From assembly GCF_012489685.1 (NCBI RefSeq), contig NC_080042.1, positions 63,871,802-63,935,801 of the forward strand: a DNA stretch of 64,000 nt, read 5' to 3'. The translations under genes were made by a program, and so were the position numbers. Position 1 is the first letter of the stretch; each line of letters begins with the position of its first letter. The stretch is from Lotus japonicus (Eukaryota; Streptophyta; Magnoliopsida; Fabales; Fabaceae). Positions 46,274-58,213 of this stretch are shown one piece after another. The notes under the pieces were generated by a model. That model searched no databases and was not told where the DNA came from. It saw only the letters and a program-made list of their open reading frames with translations.

Positions 46274-49200
46274 TGTAACACCCCGATTTCGGTGGCGTCA
46301 CTTTAGTAACCAAAATAAACTTAATGCGGAAAAACGTAAATATTTTTTTTTTGATGACAACTAAGACTGAAATAAATAAAACCCAAATGCGAAAGGTAAC
46401 AGAACTAATACACAATACATATAACATTCCCCGCTGTAAGTAGCGACCTCGTCACGAGTAACCTCCAGTGACGGAAAGTAGAAAAGTGTAACGCCCGTAG
46501 GCAAAATGTACAATCCCCAAAATGATAGGTCAAGTGTCAGCAACACAAGCCCTCCAAAAATAAGAATAAGTCAGAGCTAGGACACTAACACCCAACCTTA
46601 GTAGACTCTAAACACCCATCCCCCATACTTCCATCATCGACTCTCATCTGGTCATGCATGAAGTCCGGGTCCACGTCAAAGGCTCAGTAGTAGTCATTTC
46701 GCTCCGGGTCTTCCCCGAATGACGAAGAATCACGAAAGAATCCATCGACGACATCTGACAAAAAGGGCATACATAGCCCCCCAAACACAGGTAGCACGCG
46801 CAAGGGTCAACTTACGGAATATAGTATAGAGAATACAAGACAACAGGTAAAGTATAAGGGGTATAGATATATATATGTTATATATATACATATAAGTTCT
46901 GCATTGTCTACCCTAAGGTTTAAACATAGCATGTTATCAACACTCTAGTACAATTCCATCATCAAAGCACATAACGATATCTATCAACATCTACTCATCA
47001 AAACACATAACGATGTTTATCAACATCAACTCATCAAAACACATAACGATACAATTAGAGTGCATGATATGTCAATGCAACGTCACTCTCGACGGTTCCA
47101 GAAAGAATAGGCTGGGCACGATCGAGTCGGTCCTAACACTGGCATTGTGTCGACCATAACCCTCGACTGTCACTTACCACCTTGACATAGCCGGATCAGT
47201 CCTAACCCTGCGGGTCGACTTTTCCCTCCGCTATGCCCGACAATCAACAGGTCGATCCTAACCTCACGGTCGATCATATCCCCCGTCGATGTCAGAATTA
47301 CCCGAAGGTATAAACTGTACCCAAAGGTATAAACTGTACCCGAAGGCATAAACTGTACCCGAAGGTATAAACTGTACCCGAAGGCATAAACTGTACCCGA
47401 AGGCATAACTGTACCCGAAGGCATAAACTGTACCCGGAGGCATAAACTGTACCCGGAGGCATAACTGTACCCGAAGGCATAAACTGTACCCGAAGGCATA
47501 AACTGTACCCGAAGGCATAAACTGTACCCGAAGGCATAAACTTAACTCATGATGATTCCTCGAATCATCCGACTCATCTCCATCCGATGGTCAAAAACTG
47601 CTCAGCGAGCAAAGAGTATCGACATACTCGAAAACTATCAGTCTCCCGGCTTATCCCTCGGATAGCCCAACGACATAACTGCTCCCACAGCACAAGAGTA
47701 TCAACATACTCAAAACTTCTCAACTTTCTCAACACTTGGATCCGACGACACTTCTCGTTTTCCAAAACTAAGATCTTCATCCTAAGCTTCCTTTCGAGTT
47801 TATTATCATTATTTGAAGATTTTAGAGGTTGTTTAATGTCTTATGAGTTTTCTTTACAAAATGAGATCCTTTTAATCTTATCGCGAATCTTATAAGTTCC
47901 CGGGATCTCCAAATCCCAAATGACTCCAGAGAATGTCTCGATCCATAAACACCATAACAAGGCCCGAATCTCATTCGCCCTATCAAACTTTCTCAAAACT
48001 CTCAAAATAAAATTGGCATGACCTGCCCGCTATTCTCACTACTCAGAATCACAGATATGAGTGCAAGACATAGTTAAATCATCACAGTCATCAATCATGT
48101 CATATATCAATGCATCTCAGAATAAACACGTAGCACTTAGCATATAAATCATGCACCACACATCCTAGATTACCCACATAGCACATAGCATGTAAGTCAA
48201 TCTCAAAAACATAGTAGCAGATGCATCATCTACATTGTCAGCCGAAGCCTCAGAAAACATTTTCCCAATCATACACAAACAAGTGCATAAACAATAAATC
48301 AAGTCGAATGCGTCGACACCTAAAGCATTAGCTAGTAAGGTAAGTTGCCCTTACCTCTAGTTATTCCAGCGTTCTCCTCAAACGTTCCTTCACAATGAGC
48401 TCCTTGATCTTCAGGAAATTCCTCAAAAGCACCTTTAAAGTAAAACCACAGAATTCTATCAAAATCTATCGGAAACTAAGCTACTAATACTTACTAAGGT
48501 TACCCGAAGTAGTACATACTCCGAGGTACGATAATCTAGCGCGAAAGAACAAGTTTTCGAAAAAGGAATTTTCCTCCCTCCCCCTAAGAGTGCTCGGCCA
48601 CTTTTCACAATTGTGGGACTCGATTTTTCTTCGATCAAACTTGGTTCCTATGCTATCATTAGCCGTAACTAAGGGTATTCTGAACTCGGAAAAATTATCG
48701 GATCAAAAACTGTCGCAGGGGTATTTTGGTCATGATTTTTAACTTAGAAATTTCAAAACTGAAATCCCAAAAACCAAATTTTGCAGGGACGTCACCAACG
48801 ACGTTTATGAAAACTAATCCTACTAGCACTAAGCTAAGGCGATAGTTTTCAGCCTAAAGGTAGAAGCTTTACTCCAAAAACTCCAAAAATGGGTATTTTA
48901 GGCTAAAATTGATTCCGGCGGAATTCCGGCGACATAACGGAAAATCTAATCCGGCAGAAGTGATCTTGGGCACATAAAGAAGAGGTTTAGAATCAGAAAT
49001 GAAAGATTCGGGATAGTTTTGCAAAAACCCATAAACTATCAACTCGGAAAAGTCTACAGAAAAGCTATGGAAAAAGCGATCAGAGGTAAGGATTAGCGAC
49101 TATACCTCGAAACCTTGAAGTAGCAACTGATTGATCGACGATCAAGCAAGAAATGAAGAAAATCTCTCCTCCTCCTCTCCTATGCAAACTCGCGGCCTTG

Positions 49201-49960
49201 AATGGGTTTTTGGGTGAGTTTTGTGATTTTTTTCTCATTTCTTGGCTATATATAGAGGTTGGCAAAACGCGGTAAAATGAAAGTTTCGCGAATCTGATTT
49301 TTCCGGCTTCATTCTCCGTGAAGTATAAGATAGGTTTTGGCGAAAGAATTCCAAAACTAAAATGAGGTCTCCTTGTATTTTTGGCGACTAATGCATAATC
49401 GGTATAAAACTATTTTACCCGATAAGTTGCTTTTTGCATCGGATGTCGGAATAGAAAACTTCCTTCTGAAGAAAGATTAAAATCATCAAGAGAAATGGGT
49501 GTACGCGTGTGGAATATTCATTTGAAGCTCTGAATAGAAAAAGTCTTCATTGTCGAGAAATTCTAGGGTTTCGAAATACCAGGGTTTCGGTTTCGGCAAA
49601 CTTCCGATGATTGGAATCGGACGTTCGTAGATTCTAGAGTTTCGCCTCGAAACGATTGTGATATATGGAAAAAGAGAAGTTCTAACATTTCTCTGAAGAT
49701 TTTTGGAATTAACTTCCATCGTGCCTAAAAGTGAAAACTAGCTATATACTAGGGTTTCTGACCTAGGTTTAAGCGTATAACGATCGTGCTATAACTTTTA
49801 TCGACTTCGGTACGATCCTCAGACTTTTCCTGAACTTTCTCCTTCATAAATTTATTTCATTTGGTAAAATCTAGTTCAGGTTTCCCTTCACGATACATCA
49901 ACCCTAATCGTGAATAGGATTCTATTTACTTGGCATAAGCTTAAAAACTTGGGCCTTACA
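46274..49960 (-). repeat. LTR 1 (left end of array)
   Basis: 3687 bases, TGTAACACCCCGATTTC to GGGCCTTACA. A minus-strand TATATATAG lies at about 49246-49254. That leaves roughly 0.7 kb upstream promoter and a very long transcribed part (nearly 3 kb) containing the 19-bp repeats. Confidence 0.93.
47290..47541. repeat. 19-bp tandem repeat in LTR 1, 13 units
   Basis: The unit is ACTGTACCCGAAGGCATAA with point variants (GTATAA, CCCGGAGG, CCCAAAGG) and occasional 18-base units. Open frames over it are by-products. Confidence 0.93.
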
Positions 49961-50016
49961 TTACTACCCTCCAAAAAGAAAGTTTCGACCTCGAAACTTA
50001 AGGGTCAGTAAAAAAA

Positions 50017-50220
50017 TTCCGGATATTATTCCTTGATCTTTTCCTCTAAATCCCATATAGCACCGTCCATGTCTTTGTTCTAAATAACTTCCACCGAAGC
50101 ACTCTGCTTTCTCCTCGATCGTTTCACTATTCCAGCCCCAATGCGGACCGACGGCGTCTCAAAAGACATATCATCTTCCAACTCTATGTTGTCCGGTTCG
50201 ACCACTTGCATCGGGTCTCC
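50017..50220 (-). pseudogene. Chromodomain/integrase C-terminal scar, unit 1
   Basis: The minus-strand reading contains DPMQVVEPDNIELEDDMSF, ETPSVRIGAGIVKRSRRK, and NKDMDGAIWDLEEKIKE before YPE, with in-frame stops after SVEVI and KIKE. The W-x-LEE-x-(I/M)-x-x-x-YP ending and the preceding basic stretch match the integrase tail and chromodomain of Tekay/Del elements, which normally sit just before the 3' LTR. So the element comes from a full chromovirus that lost most of pol. Confidence 0.6.
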
Positions 50221-51513
50221 GTTGGAAATAATATTTGTTGGCATTCGTGCAATCGCACAGCCTTTACCACTTATTCCTTTGCTTTTGTTCGTCCAAAATG
50301 TTGATTAGAAACTCGGTACATCTCTATGCTTCGGAGTGAATGCTCAACTTGAGTCTTAATACCTTGTGCATCACAAGACTCATTCCCTTTAACATTAACT
50401 TATCAACAACTTATAAGCTAACCTTCATCTTAATATCTAACAATTCATTATTACCGTCTTCGTCCTCAAAACCTTCCTCACTCAAACCAACTCAGACTTA
50501 CTGAAAGCCCTAACACTTCGCATAAATCGAGATTTATCCTCTAGAAGATCAAATCATAACTATACCTCAAGGGACTTAACTAGTCATTTCGTCATCCGAT
50601 CCTCTAACCTTCTGAGGTTTAACTACTATCGTAACTGCTATCACTACTACATCCCTTATTCATACATGATTTTCAACTCCCTAAGTCAATCTTAATCATA
50701 GGATTCTTATTCAACTGAGCAAAATTCACTTGCTAACTCTAGCATGCATCACCGAAATCCATAACAAAGTTCCATTCACTATTAGACTCTGAGTAGCTTG
50801 TCCAAATATGATAACTTCAAGTATTCGTCTTAATACTAACACTTTCCTTCTTTTAACTTGATTACCATCTCGTCGATAAACTTCTTAATCTCCCCATCAA
50901 ATTATGACAAACTTCAAGTCCTACACACTTATGACCAGAGTTAATAGACTTAAAACCTAAACCTTTTCCAAGTTTGGATCGCTGATGCTCTGTAACTCTT
51001 CAACATTTCCTAAAAGAATGTTCATCTCTTAAAACTACAACTCCTTCGCAAAGAAAACAAATACTTGATGAGAACTTTTTCCTCCCAAACTCAACTAATC
51101 TTCGATCAACTCAAGTTAATCTTACCAATCCTTCTATCAAAGTCCATAGCCAGCTGTGATTCCGAATATCACCCCCTCAATATTAAGTTGATCAGGCCTA
51201 ATACATCGAAGGTGGAAATCTAGAAAAATCTACTGGAACAGTCAATGAGTTCCTATCATCCAATAGTCGCAAATATCCTGACATCACATCCTCAACGATT
51301 CCGCTACGGAACTACACGCCCTCAACATCATACGTATACTATCCATAAGAAATCTCTATGAGATTCATTCTTCAGCTTCTAGCTTCCTTTTAAACGCATC
51401 GGTAGAAGACTACTTTCTAGGCTTAGCGTGTTATTCTAAACCTCGTATAACTTCTATAGCTAAAATACGAGCTACGGTCAAATAAGGTATTAATAGGCGT
51501 AATAACTATAAGG

Positions 51514-52707
51514 TCAAAGCTTAGACAGTATAAGTAAGTTAGGTGTGTTTGCACACGCTACAAGAGTCATGGAATATATTATATTGAAATGAGAAAGAAT
51601 GGTTAGAAGGTTACCGTCGTTCTTGCGCTCTCCTCTGGCTAACTTCTTCGATCCTCCTCCGTCCATAATATGAACTGTTCCCCTAGTAGTGAGGCGCTTT
51701 CCCCTTACAGTGTTAACAGATGGCTCCCTCTTGGGCGCCTTACAATCCACGGCTAGATGTCCCACTCGGTTGCAATTAAAGCATCTTGGTCCAGTCGCTG
51801 GGCACTTGTCAGCAAAATGTCCAGTCTCCCCACACCGGAAACATGTCACATCCGTGTTGCCGACTTGATTCCCTGCACCTCCAGTAGCAAGGGTCATCGG
51901 TTTGTACTGTCCTAGGGTATAACCTTCCCCCATAGGGCGCTGATAAGGCTTCTTCATCTGAAACCTTCCTTTTCCAAGATTGTCTTGGGAGCTCGACCTC
52001 ATCGGTCCCCCAGTTCCTGCCCTATTCGTCCTTCTATTTTTCATCAGCTCCACCTCTGTGGCCTTCTCCACCAAGGCTTGAAACCGCATAATACCCAACG
52101 ACCTCACAGAATCTTCGATGTCTGCTCTCAGCCCATTCAGAAACCGCTTACACATGTAGCGTTCATCAACATGGTTGTTGAAAAACTGGAAGTGCTTAGC
52201 CAATGATTCCAGCTTGGAAGCATACTCAGGTACGGTCATGCTCCCTTGACAAAGGGTCAGAAATTGTGCCTCTCGCTCGTCTCGAGCGCTAGTTGGAAAG
52301 TACTTCTCCAGAAATGCAGTACGAAAGGAGTTCCAATTCACCTCTTCGTGGTTTGCTCTCATAATTCCTCTGGTACCCTTCCACCAGTACTCAGCGTCGC
52401 CCAGCAGCAGATAAGTTGCCAGGCCCACCTTAGCCCCTTCAACAGTCTGCAGTACTTCGAAAATCTTCTCAATTTCTTGGATCCATAGATCCGCATTGTC
52501 CGGGTCAGTCCCACCCATGAACTTGGGTGGATCCTGCCTTCTGAAATCATTCAGTCCCCTGTTCTGGTCCAGGGCTACTTCTCTCTGAAGCCGGTGTAGC
52601 TCGCGTGTATCCTCAGTAGCACGCCTATGTGCATTGTCATTCGTCTGTACAGTCATTGCTTGGACCAAAGTGGCCACCATCTCAGCAAGTTGGTTCGAGT
52701 TCACCAT
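51514..52707 (-). CDS. Gag protein, unit 1
   Basis: A 397-codon intact ORF starting about 190 bases past the primer site. The retrotransposon gag domain is at residues ~85-185 (LWIQEIEKIFEVL, YWWKGTRG, FLEKYFPTS, MTVPEYASKLESL). Two CCHC zinc knuckles follow: C289-x2-C292-x4-H297-x4-C302 and C309-x2-C312-x4-H317-x4-C322. The end reads VHIMDGGG ... GNLLTIL, the start of a protease, but the expected FD(S/T)GA active site is replaced by unrelated residues, and ACANTPNLL resembles the flank after it. The product would bind RNA and build particles, with no protease activity. Confidence 0.88.
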   Translation of the reverse strand: MVNSNQLAEMVATLVQAMTVQTNDNAHRRATEDTRELHRLQREVALDQNRGLNDFRRQDPPKFMGGTDPDNADLWIQEIEKIFEVLQTVEGAKVGLATYLLLGDAEYWWKGTRGIMRANHEEVNWNSFRTAFLEKYFPTSARDEREAQFLTLCQGSMTVPEYASKLESLAKHFQFFNNHVDERYMCKRFLNGLRADIEDSVRSLGIMRFQALVEKATEVELMKNRRTNRAGTGGPMRSSSQDNLGKGRFQMKKPYQRPMGEGYTLGQYKPMTLATGGAGNQVGNTDVTCFRCGETGHFADKCPATGPRCFNCNRVGHLAVDCKAPKREPSVNTVRGKRLTTRGTVHIMDGGGSKKLARGERKNDGNLLTILSHFNIIYSMTLVACANTPNLLILSKL

Positions 52708-52905
52708 GTTCTGTTAAGTTAAGCAAACAGTTAGTACTCATCATAAGATAGCATCTAGCATGACTATACAATATGATTAAGCAATAACTTCAATCAATTC
52801 TAAGCGAAAAATCGCTTGCAGACAATCAATTTTTTTACTCTTTGCAGAGTCACACAACCTAGCACAGAAGACCTATTCCCCAACAACTCCCGAAAGACTA
52901 GACAA

Positions 52906-52917
52906 GCTCTGATACCA
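52906..52917 (-). promoter_or_regulatory. Primer binding site, unit 1
   Basis: TGGTATCAGAGC on the minus strand, three bases after the LTR end, is the standard complement of initiator tRNA-Met. Confidence 0.9.
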
Positions 52918-52920
52918 CAA

Positions 52921-55900
52921 TGTAACACCCCGATTTCGGTGGCGTCACTTTAGTAACCAAAATAAACTTAATGCGGAAAAACGTAAATATTTTTTTTTTA
53001 TGACAACTAAGACTGAAATAAATAAAACCCAAATGCGAAAGGTAACAGAACTAATACACAATACATATAACATTCCCCGCTGTAAGTAGCGACCTCGTCA
53101 CGAGTAACCTCCAGTGACGGAAAGTAGAAAAGTGTAACGCCCGTAGGCAAAATGTACAATCCCCAAAATGATAGGTCAAGTGTCAGCAACACAAGCCCTC
53201 CAAAAATAAGAATAAGTCAGAGCTAGGACACTAACACCCAACCTTAGTAGACTCTAAACACCCATCCCCCATACTTCCATCATCGACTCTCATCTGGTCA
53301 TGCATGAAGTCCGGGTCCACGTCAAAGGCTCAGTAGTAGTCATTTCGCTCCGGGTCTTCCCCGAATGACGAAGAATCACGAAAGAATCCATCGACGACAT
53401 CTGACAAAAAGGGCATACATAGCCCCCCAAACACAGGTAGCACGCGCAAGGGTCAACTTACGGAATATAGTATAGAGAATACAAGACAACAGGTAAAGTA
53501 TAAGGGGTATAGATATATATGTTATATATATACATATAAGTTCTGCATTGTCTACCCTAAGGTTTAAACATAGCATGTTATCAACACTCTAGTACAATTC
53601 CATCATCAAAGCACATAACGATATCTATCAACATCTACTCATCAAAACACATAACGATGTTTATCAACATCAACTCATCAAAACACATAACGATACAATT
53701 AGAGTGCATGATATGTCAATGCAACGTCACTCTCGACGGTTCCAGAAAGAATAGGCTGGGCACGATCGAGTCGGTCCTAACACTGGCATTGTGTCGACCA
53801 TAACCCTCGACTGTCACTTACCACCTTGACATAGCCGGATCAGTCCTAACCCTGCGGGTCGACTTTTCCCTCCGCTATGCCCGACAATCAACAGGTCGAT
53901 CCTAACCTCACGGTCGATCATATCCCCCGTCGATGTCCGAATTACCCGAAGGTATAAACTGTACCCGAAGGTATAAACTGTACCCGAAGGCATAAACTGT
54001 ACCCGAAGGCATAAACTGTACCCGAAGGTATAAACTGTACCCGAAGGCATAAACTGTACCCGAAGGCATAACTGTACCCGAAGGTATAAACTGTACCCGA
54101 AGGCATAAACTGTACCCGAAGGCATAAACTGTACCCGAAGGCATAACTGTACCCGAAGGCATAAACTGTACCCGAAGGCATAAACTGTACCCGAAGGCAT
54201 AACTGTACCCGAAGGCATAAACTGTACCCGAAGGCATAAACTTAACTCATGATGATTCCTCGAATCATCCGACTCATCTCCATCCGATGGTCAAAAACTG
54301 CTCAGCGAGCAAAGAGTATCGACATACTCGAAAACTATCAGTCTCCCGGCTTATCCCTCGGATAGCCCAACGACATAACTGCTCCCACAGCACAAGAGTA
54401 TCAACATACTCAAAACTTCTCAACTTTCTCAACACTTGGATCCGACGACACTTCTCGTTTTCCAAAACTAAGATCTTCATCCTAAGCTTCCTTTCGAGTT
54501 TATTATCATTATTTGAAGATTTTAGAGGTTGTTTAATGTCTTATGAGTTTTCTTTACAAAATGAGATCCTTTTAATCTTATCGCGAATCTTATAAGTTCC
54601 CGGGATCTCCAAATCCCAAATGACTCCAGAGAATGTCTCGATCCATAAACACCATAACAAGGCCCGAATCTCATTCGCCCTATCAAACTTTCTCAAAACT
54701 CTCAAAATAAAATCGGCATGACCTGCCCGCTATTCTCACTACTCAGAATCACAGATATGAGTGCAAGACATAGTTAAATCATCACAGTCATCAATCATGT
54801 CATATATCAATGCATCTCAGAATAAACACGTAGCACTTAGCATATAAATCATGCACCACACATCCTAGATTACCCACATAGCACATAGCATGTAAGTCAA
54901 TCTCAAAAACATAGTAGCAGATGCATCATCTACATTGTCAGCCGAAGCCTCAGAAAACATTTTCCCAATCATACACAAACAAGTGCATAAACAGTAAATC
55001 AAGTCGAATGCGTCGACACCTAAAGCATTAGCTAGTAAGGTAAGTTGCCTTTACCTCTAGTTATTCCAGCGTTCTCCTCAAACGTTCCTTCACAATGAGC
55101 TCCTTGATCTTCAGGAAATTCCTCAAAAGCACCTTTAAAGTAAAACCACAGAATTCTATCAAAATCTATCGGAAACTAAGCTACTAATACTTACTAAGGT
55201 TACCCGAAGTAGTACATACTCCGAGGTACGATAATCTAGCGCGAAAGAACAAGTTTTCGAAAAAGGAATTTTCCTCCCTCCCCCTAAGAGTGCTCGGCCA
55301 CTTTTCACAATTGTGGGACTCGATTTTTCTTCGATCAAACTTGGTTCCTATGCTATCATTAGCCGTAACTAAGGGTATTCTGAACTCGGAAAAATTATCG
55401 GATCAAAAACTGTCGCAGGGGTATTTTGGTCATGATTTTTAACTTAGAAATTTCAAAACTGAAATCCCAAAAACCAAATTTTGCAGGGACGTCACCAACG
55501 ACGTTTATGAAAACTAATCCTACTAGCACTAAGCTAAGGCGATAGTTTTCAGCCTAAAGGTAGAAGCTTTACTCCAAAAACTCCAAAAATGGGTATTTTA
55601 GGCTAAAATTGATTCCGGCGGAATTCCGGCGACATAACGGAAAATCTAATCCGGCAGAAGTGATCTTGGGCACATAAAGAAGAGGTTTAGAATCAGAAAT
55701 GAAAGATTCGGGATAGTTTTGCAAAAACCCATAAACTATCAACTCGGAAAAGTCTACAGAAAAGCTATGGAAAAAGCGATCAGAGGTAAGGATTAGCGAC
55801 TATACCTCGAAACCTTGAAGTAGCAACTGATTGATCGACGATCAAGCAAGAAATGAAGAAAATCTCTCCTCCTCCTCTCCTATGCAAACTCGCGGCCTTG

Positions 55901-56660
55901 AATGGGTTTTTGGGTGAGTTTTGTGATTTTTTTCTCATTTCTTGGCTATATATAGAGGTTGGCAAAACGCGGTAAAATGAAAGTTTCGCGAATCTGATTT
56001 TTCCGGCTTCATTCTCCGTGAAGTATAAGATAGGTTTTGGCGAAAGAATTCCAAAACTAAAATGAGGTCTCCTTGTATTTTTGGCGACTAATGCATAATC
56101 GGTATAAAACTATTTTACCCGATAAGTTGCTTTTTGCATCGGATGTCGGAATAGAAAACTTCCTTCTGAAGAAAGATTAAAATCATCAAGAGAAATGGGT
56201 GTACGCGTGTGGAATATTCATTTGAAGCTCTGAATAGAAAAAGTCTTCATTGTCGAGAAATTCTAGGGTTTCGAAATACCAGGGTTTCGGTTTCGGCAAA
56301 CTTCCGATGATTGGAATCGGACGTTCGTAGATTCTAGAGTTTCGCCTCGAAACGATTGTGATATATGGAAAAAGAGAAGTTCTAACATTTCTCTGAAGAT
56401 TTTTGGAATTAACTTCCATCGTGCCTAAAAGTGAAAACTAGCTATATACTAGGGTTTCTGACCTAGGTTTAAGCGTATAACGATCGTGCTATAACTTTTA
56501 TCGACTTCGGTACGATCCTCAGACTTTTCCTGAACTTTCTCCTTCATAAATTTATTTCATTTGGTAAAATCTAGTTCAGGTTTCCCTTCACGATACATCA
56601 ACCCTAATCGTGAATAGGATTCTATTTACTTGGCATAAGCTTAAAAACTTGGGCCTTACA
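52921..56660 (-). repeat. LTR 2 (shared, mosaic)
   Basis: 3740 bases, serving as 5' LTR of unit 1 and 3' LTR of unit 2. The left two thirds carry LTR 3-type bases and the right third LTR 1-type bases (see findings). Confidence 0.93.
53940..54241. repeat. 19-bp tandem repeat in LTR 2, 16 units
   Basis: Same ACTGTACCCGAAGGCATAA unit as in LTR 1, with three more copies and 18-base variants at regular places. Confidence 0.93.
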
Positions 56661-56716
56661 TTACTACCCTCCAAAAAGAAAGTTTCGACCTCGAAACTTA
56701 AGGGTCAGTAAAAAAA

Positions 56717-56920
56717 TTCCGGATATTATTCCTTGATCTTTTCCTCTAAATCCCATATAGCACCGTCCATGTCTTTGTTCTAAATAACTTCCACCGAAGC
56801 ACTCTGCTTTCTCCTCGATCGTTTCACTATTCCAGCCCCAATGCGGACCGACGGCGTCTCAAAAGACATATCATCTTCCAACTCTATGTTGTCCGGTTCG
56901 ACCACTTGCATCGGGTCTCC
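56717..56920 (-). pseudogene. Chromodomain/integrase scar, unit 2
   Basis: Same sequence and same two stops as at 50017-50220. Confidence 0.6.
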
Positions 56921-58213
56921 GTTGGAAATAATATTTGTTGGCATTCGTGCAATCGCACAGCCTTTACCACTTATTCCTTTGCTTTTGTTCGTCCAAAATG
57001 TTGATTAGAAACTCGGTACATCTCTATGCTTCGGAGTGAATGCTCAACTTGAGTCTTAATACCTTGTGCATCACAAGACTCATTCCCTTTAACATTAACT
57101 TATCAACAACTTATAAGCTAACCTTCATCTTAATATCTAACAATTCATTATTACCGTCTTCGTCCTCAAAACCTTCCTCACTCAAACCAACTCAGACTTA
57201 CTGAAAGCCCTAACACTTCGCATAAATCGAGATTTATCCTCTAGAAGATCAAATCATAACTATACCTCAAGGGACTTAACTAGTCATTTCGTCATCCGAT
57301 CCTCTAACCTTCTGAGGTTTAACTACTATCGTAACTGCTATCACTACTACATCCCTTATTCATACATGATTTTCAACTCCCTAAGTCAATCTTAATCATA
57401 GGATTCTTATTCAACTGAGCAAAATTCACTTGCTAACTCTAGCATGCATCACCGAAATCCATAACAAAGTTCCATTCACTATTAGACTCTGAGTAGCTTG
57501 TCCAAATATGATAACTTCAAGTATTCGTCTTAATACTAACACTTTCCTTCTTTTAACTTGATTACCATCTCGTCGATAAACTTCTTAATCTCCCCATCAA
57601 ATTATGACAAACTTCAAGTCCTACACACTTATGACCAGAGTTAATAGACTTAAAACCTAAACCTTTTCCAAGTTTGGATCGCTGATGCTCTGTAACTCTT
57701 CAACATTTCCTAAAAGAATGTTCATCTCTTAAAACTACAACTCCTTCGCAAAGAAAACAAATACTTGATGAGAACTTTTTCCTCCCAAACTCAACTAATC
57801 TTCGATCAACTCAAGTTAATCTTACCAATCCTTCTATCAAAGTCCATAGCCAGCTGTGATTCCGAATATCACCCCCTCAATATTAAGTTGATCAGGCCTA
57901 ATACATCGAAGGTGGAAATCTAGAAAAATCTACTGGAACAGTCAATGAGTTCCTATCATCCAATAGTCGCAAATATCCTGACATCACATCCTCAACGATT
58001 CCGCTACGGAACTACACGCCCTCAACATCATACGTATACTATCCATAAGAAATCTCTATGAGATTCATTCTTCAGCTTCTAGCTTCCTTTTAAACGCATC
58101 GGTAGAAGACTACTTTCTAGGCTTAGCGTGTTATTCTAAACCTCGTATAACTTCTATAGCTAAAATACGAGCTACGGTCAAATAAGGTATTAATAGGCGT
58201 AATAACTATAAGG

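Larger units (their letters stand above)
49961..52920 (-). mobile_element. Internal region 1
   Basis: It holds, in element order, a primer site, a gag ORF, about 1.2 kb without recognisable coding, a chromodomain scar and a purine tract (GGAGGGTAGTAA, 49961-49972) before the 3' LTR. No reverse transcriptase, RNase H or integrase core can be found. Confidence 0.85.

Noticed and set aside
47170..47537. Overlapping minus-strand ORFs with a repeated MPSGTVYAFGYS-type sequence, also at 53814-54237 and 60513-60917
   Set aside because: They are produced by the 19-bp tandem repeat, which is open in several frames. Copy number differs between LTRs and there is no conserved start or domain.
47290..47541. 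CRISPR-like array
   Set aside because: The repeats are contiguous, without unique spacers, and the DNA is plant nuclear sequence inside an LTR. It is a minisatellite.
47587..47895. 102-codon plus-strand ORF repeated in all three LTRs
   Set aside because: It is on the strand opposite to the element genes, lacks motifs, and its conservation is explained by the near identity of the LTR copies.
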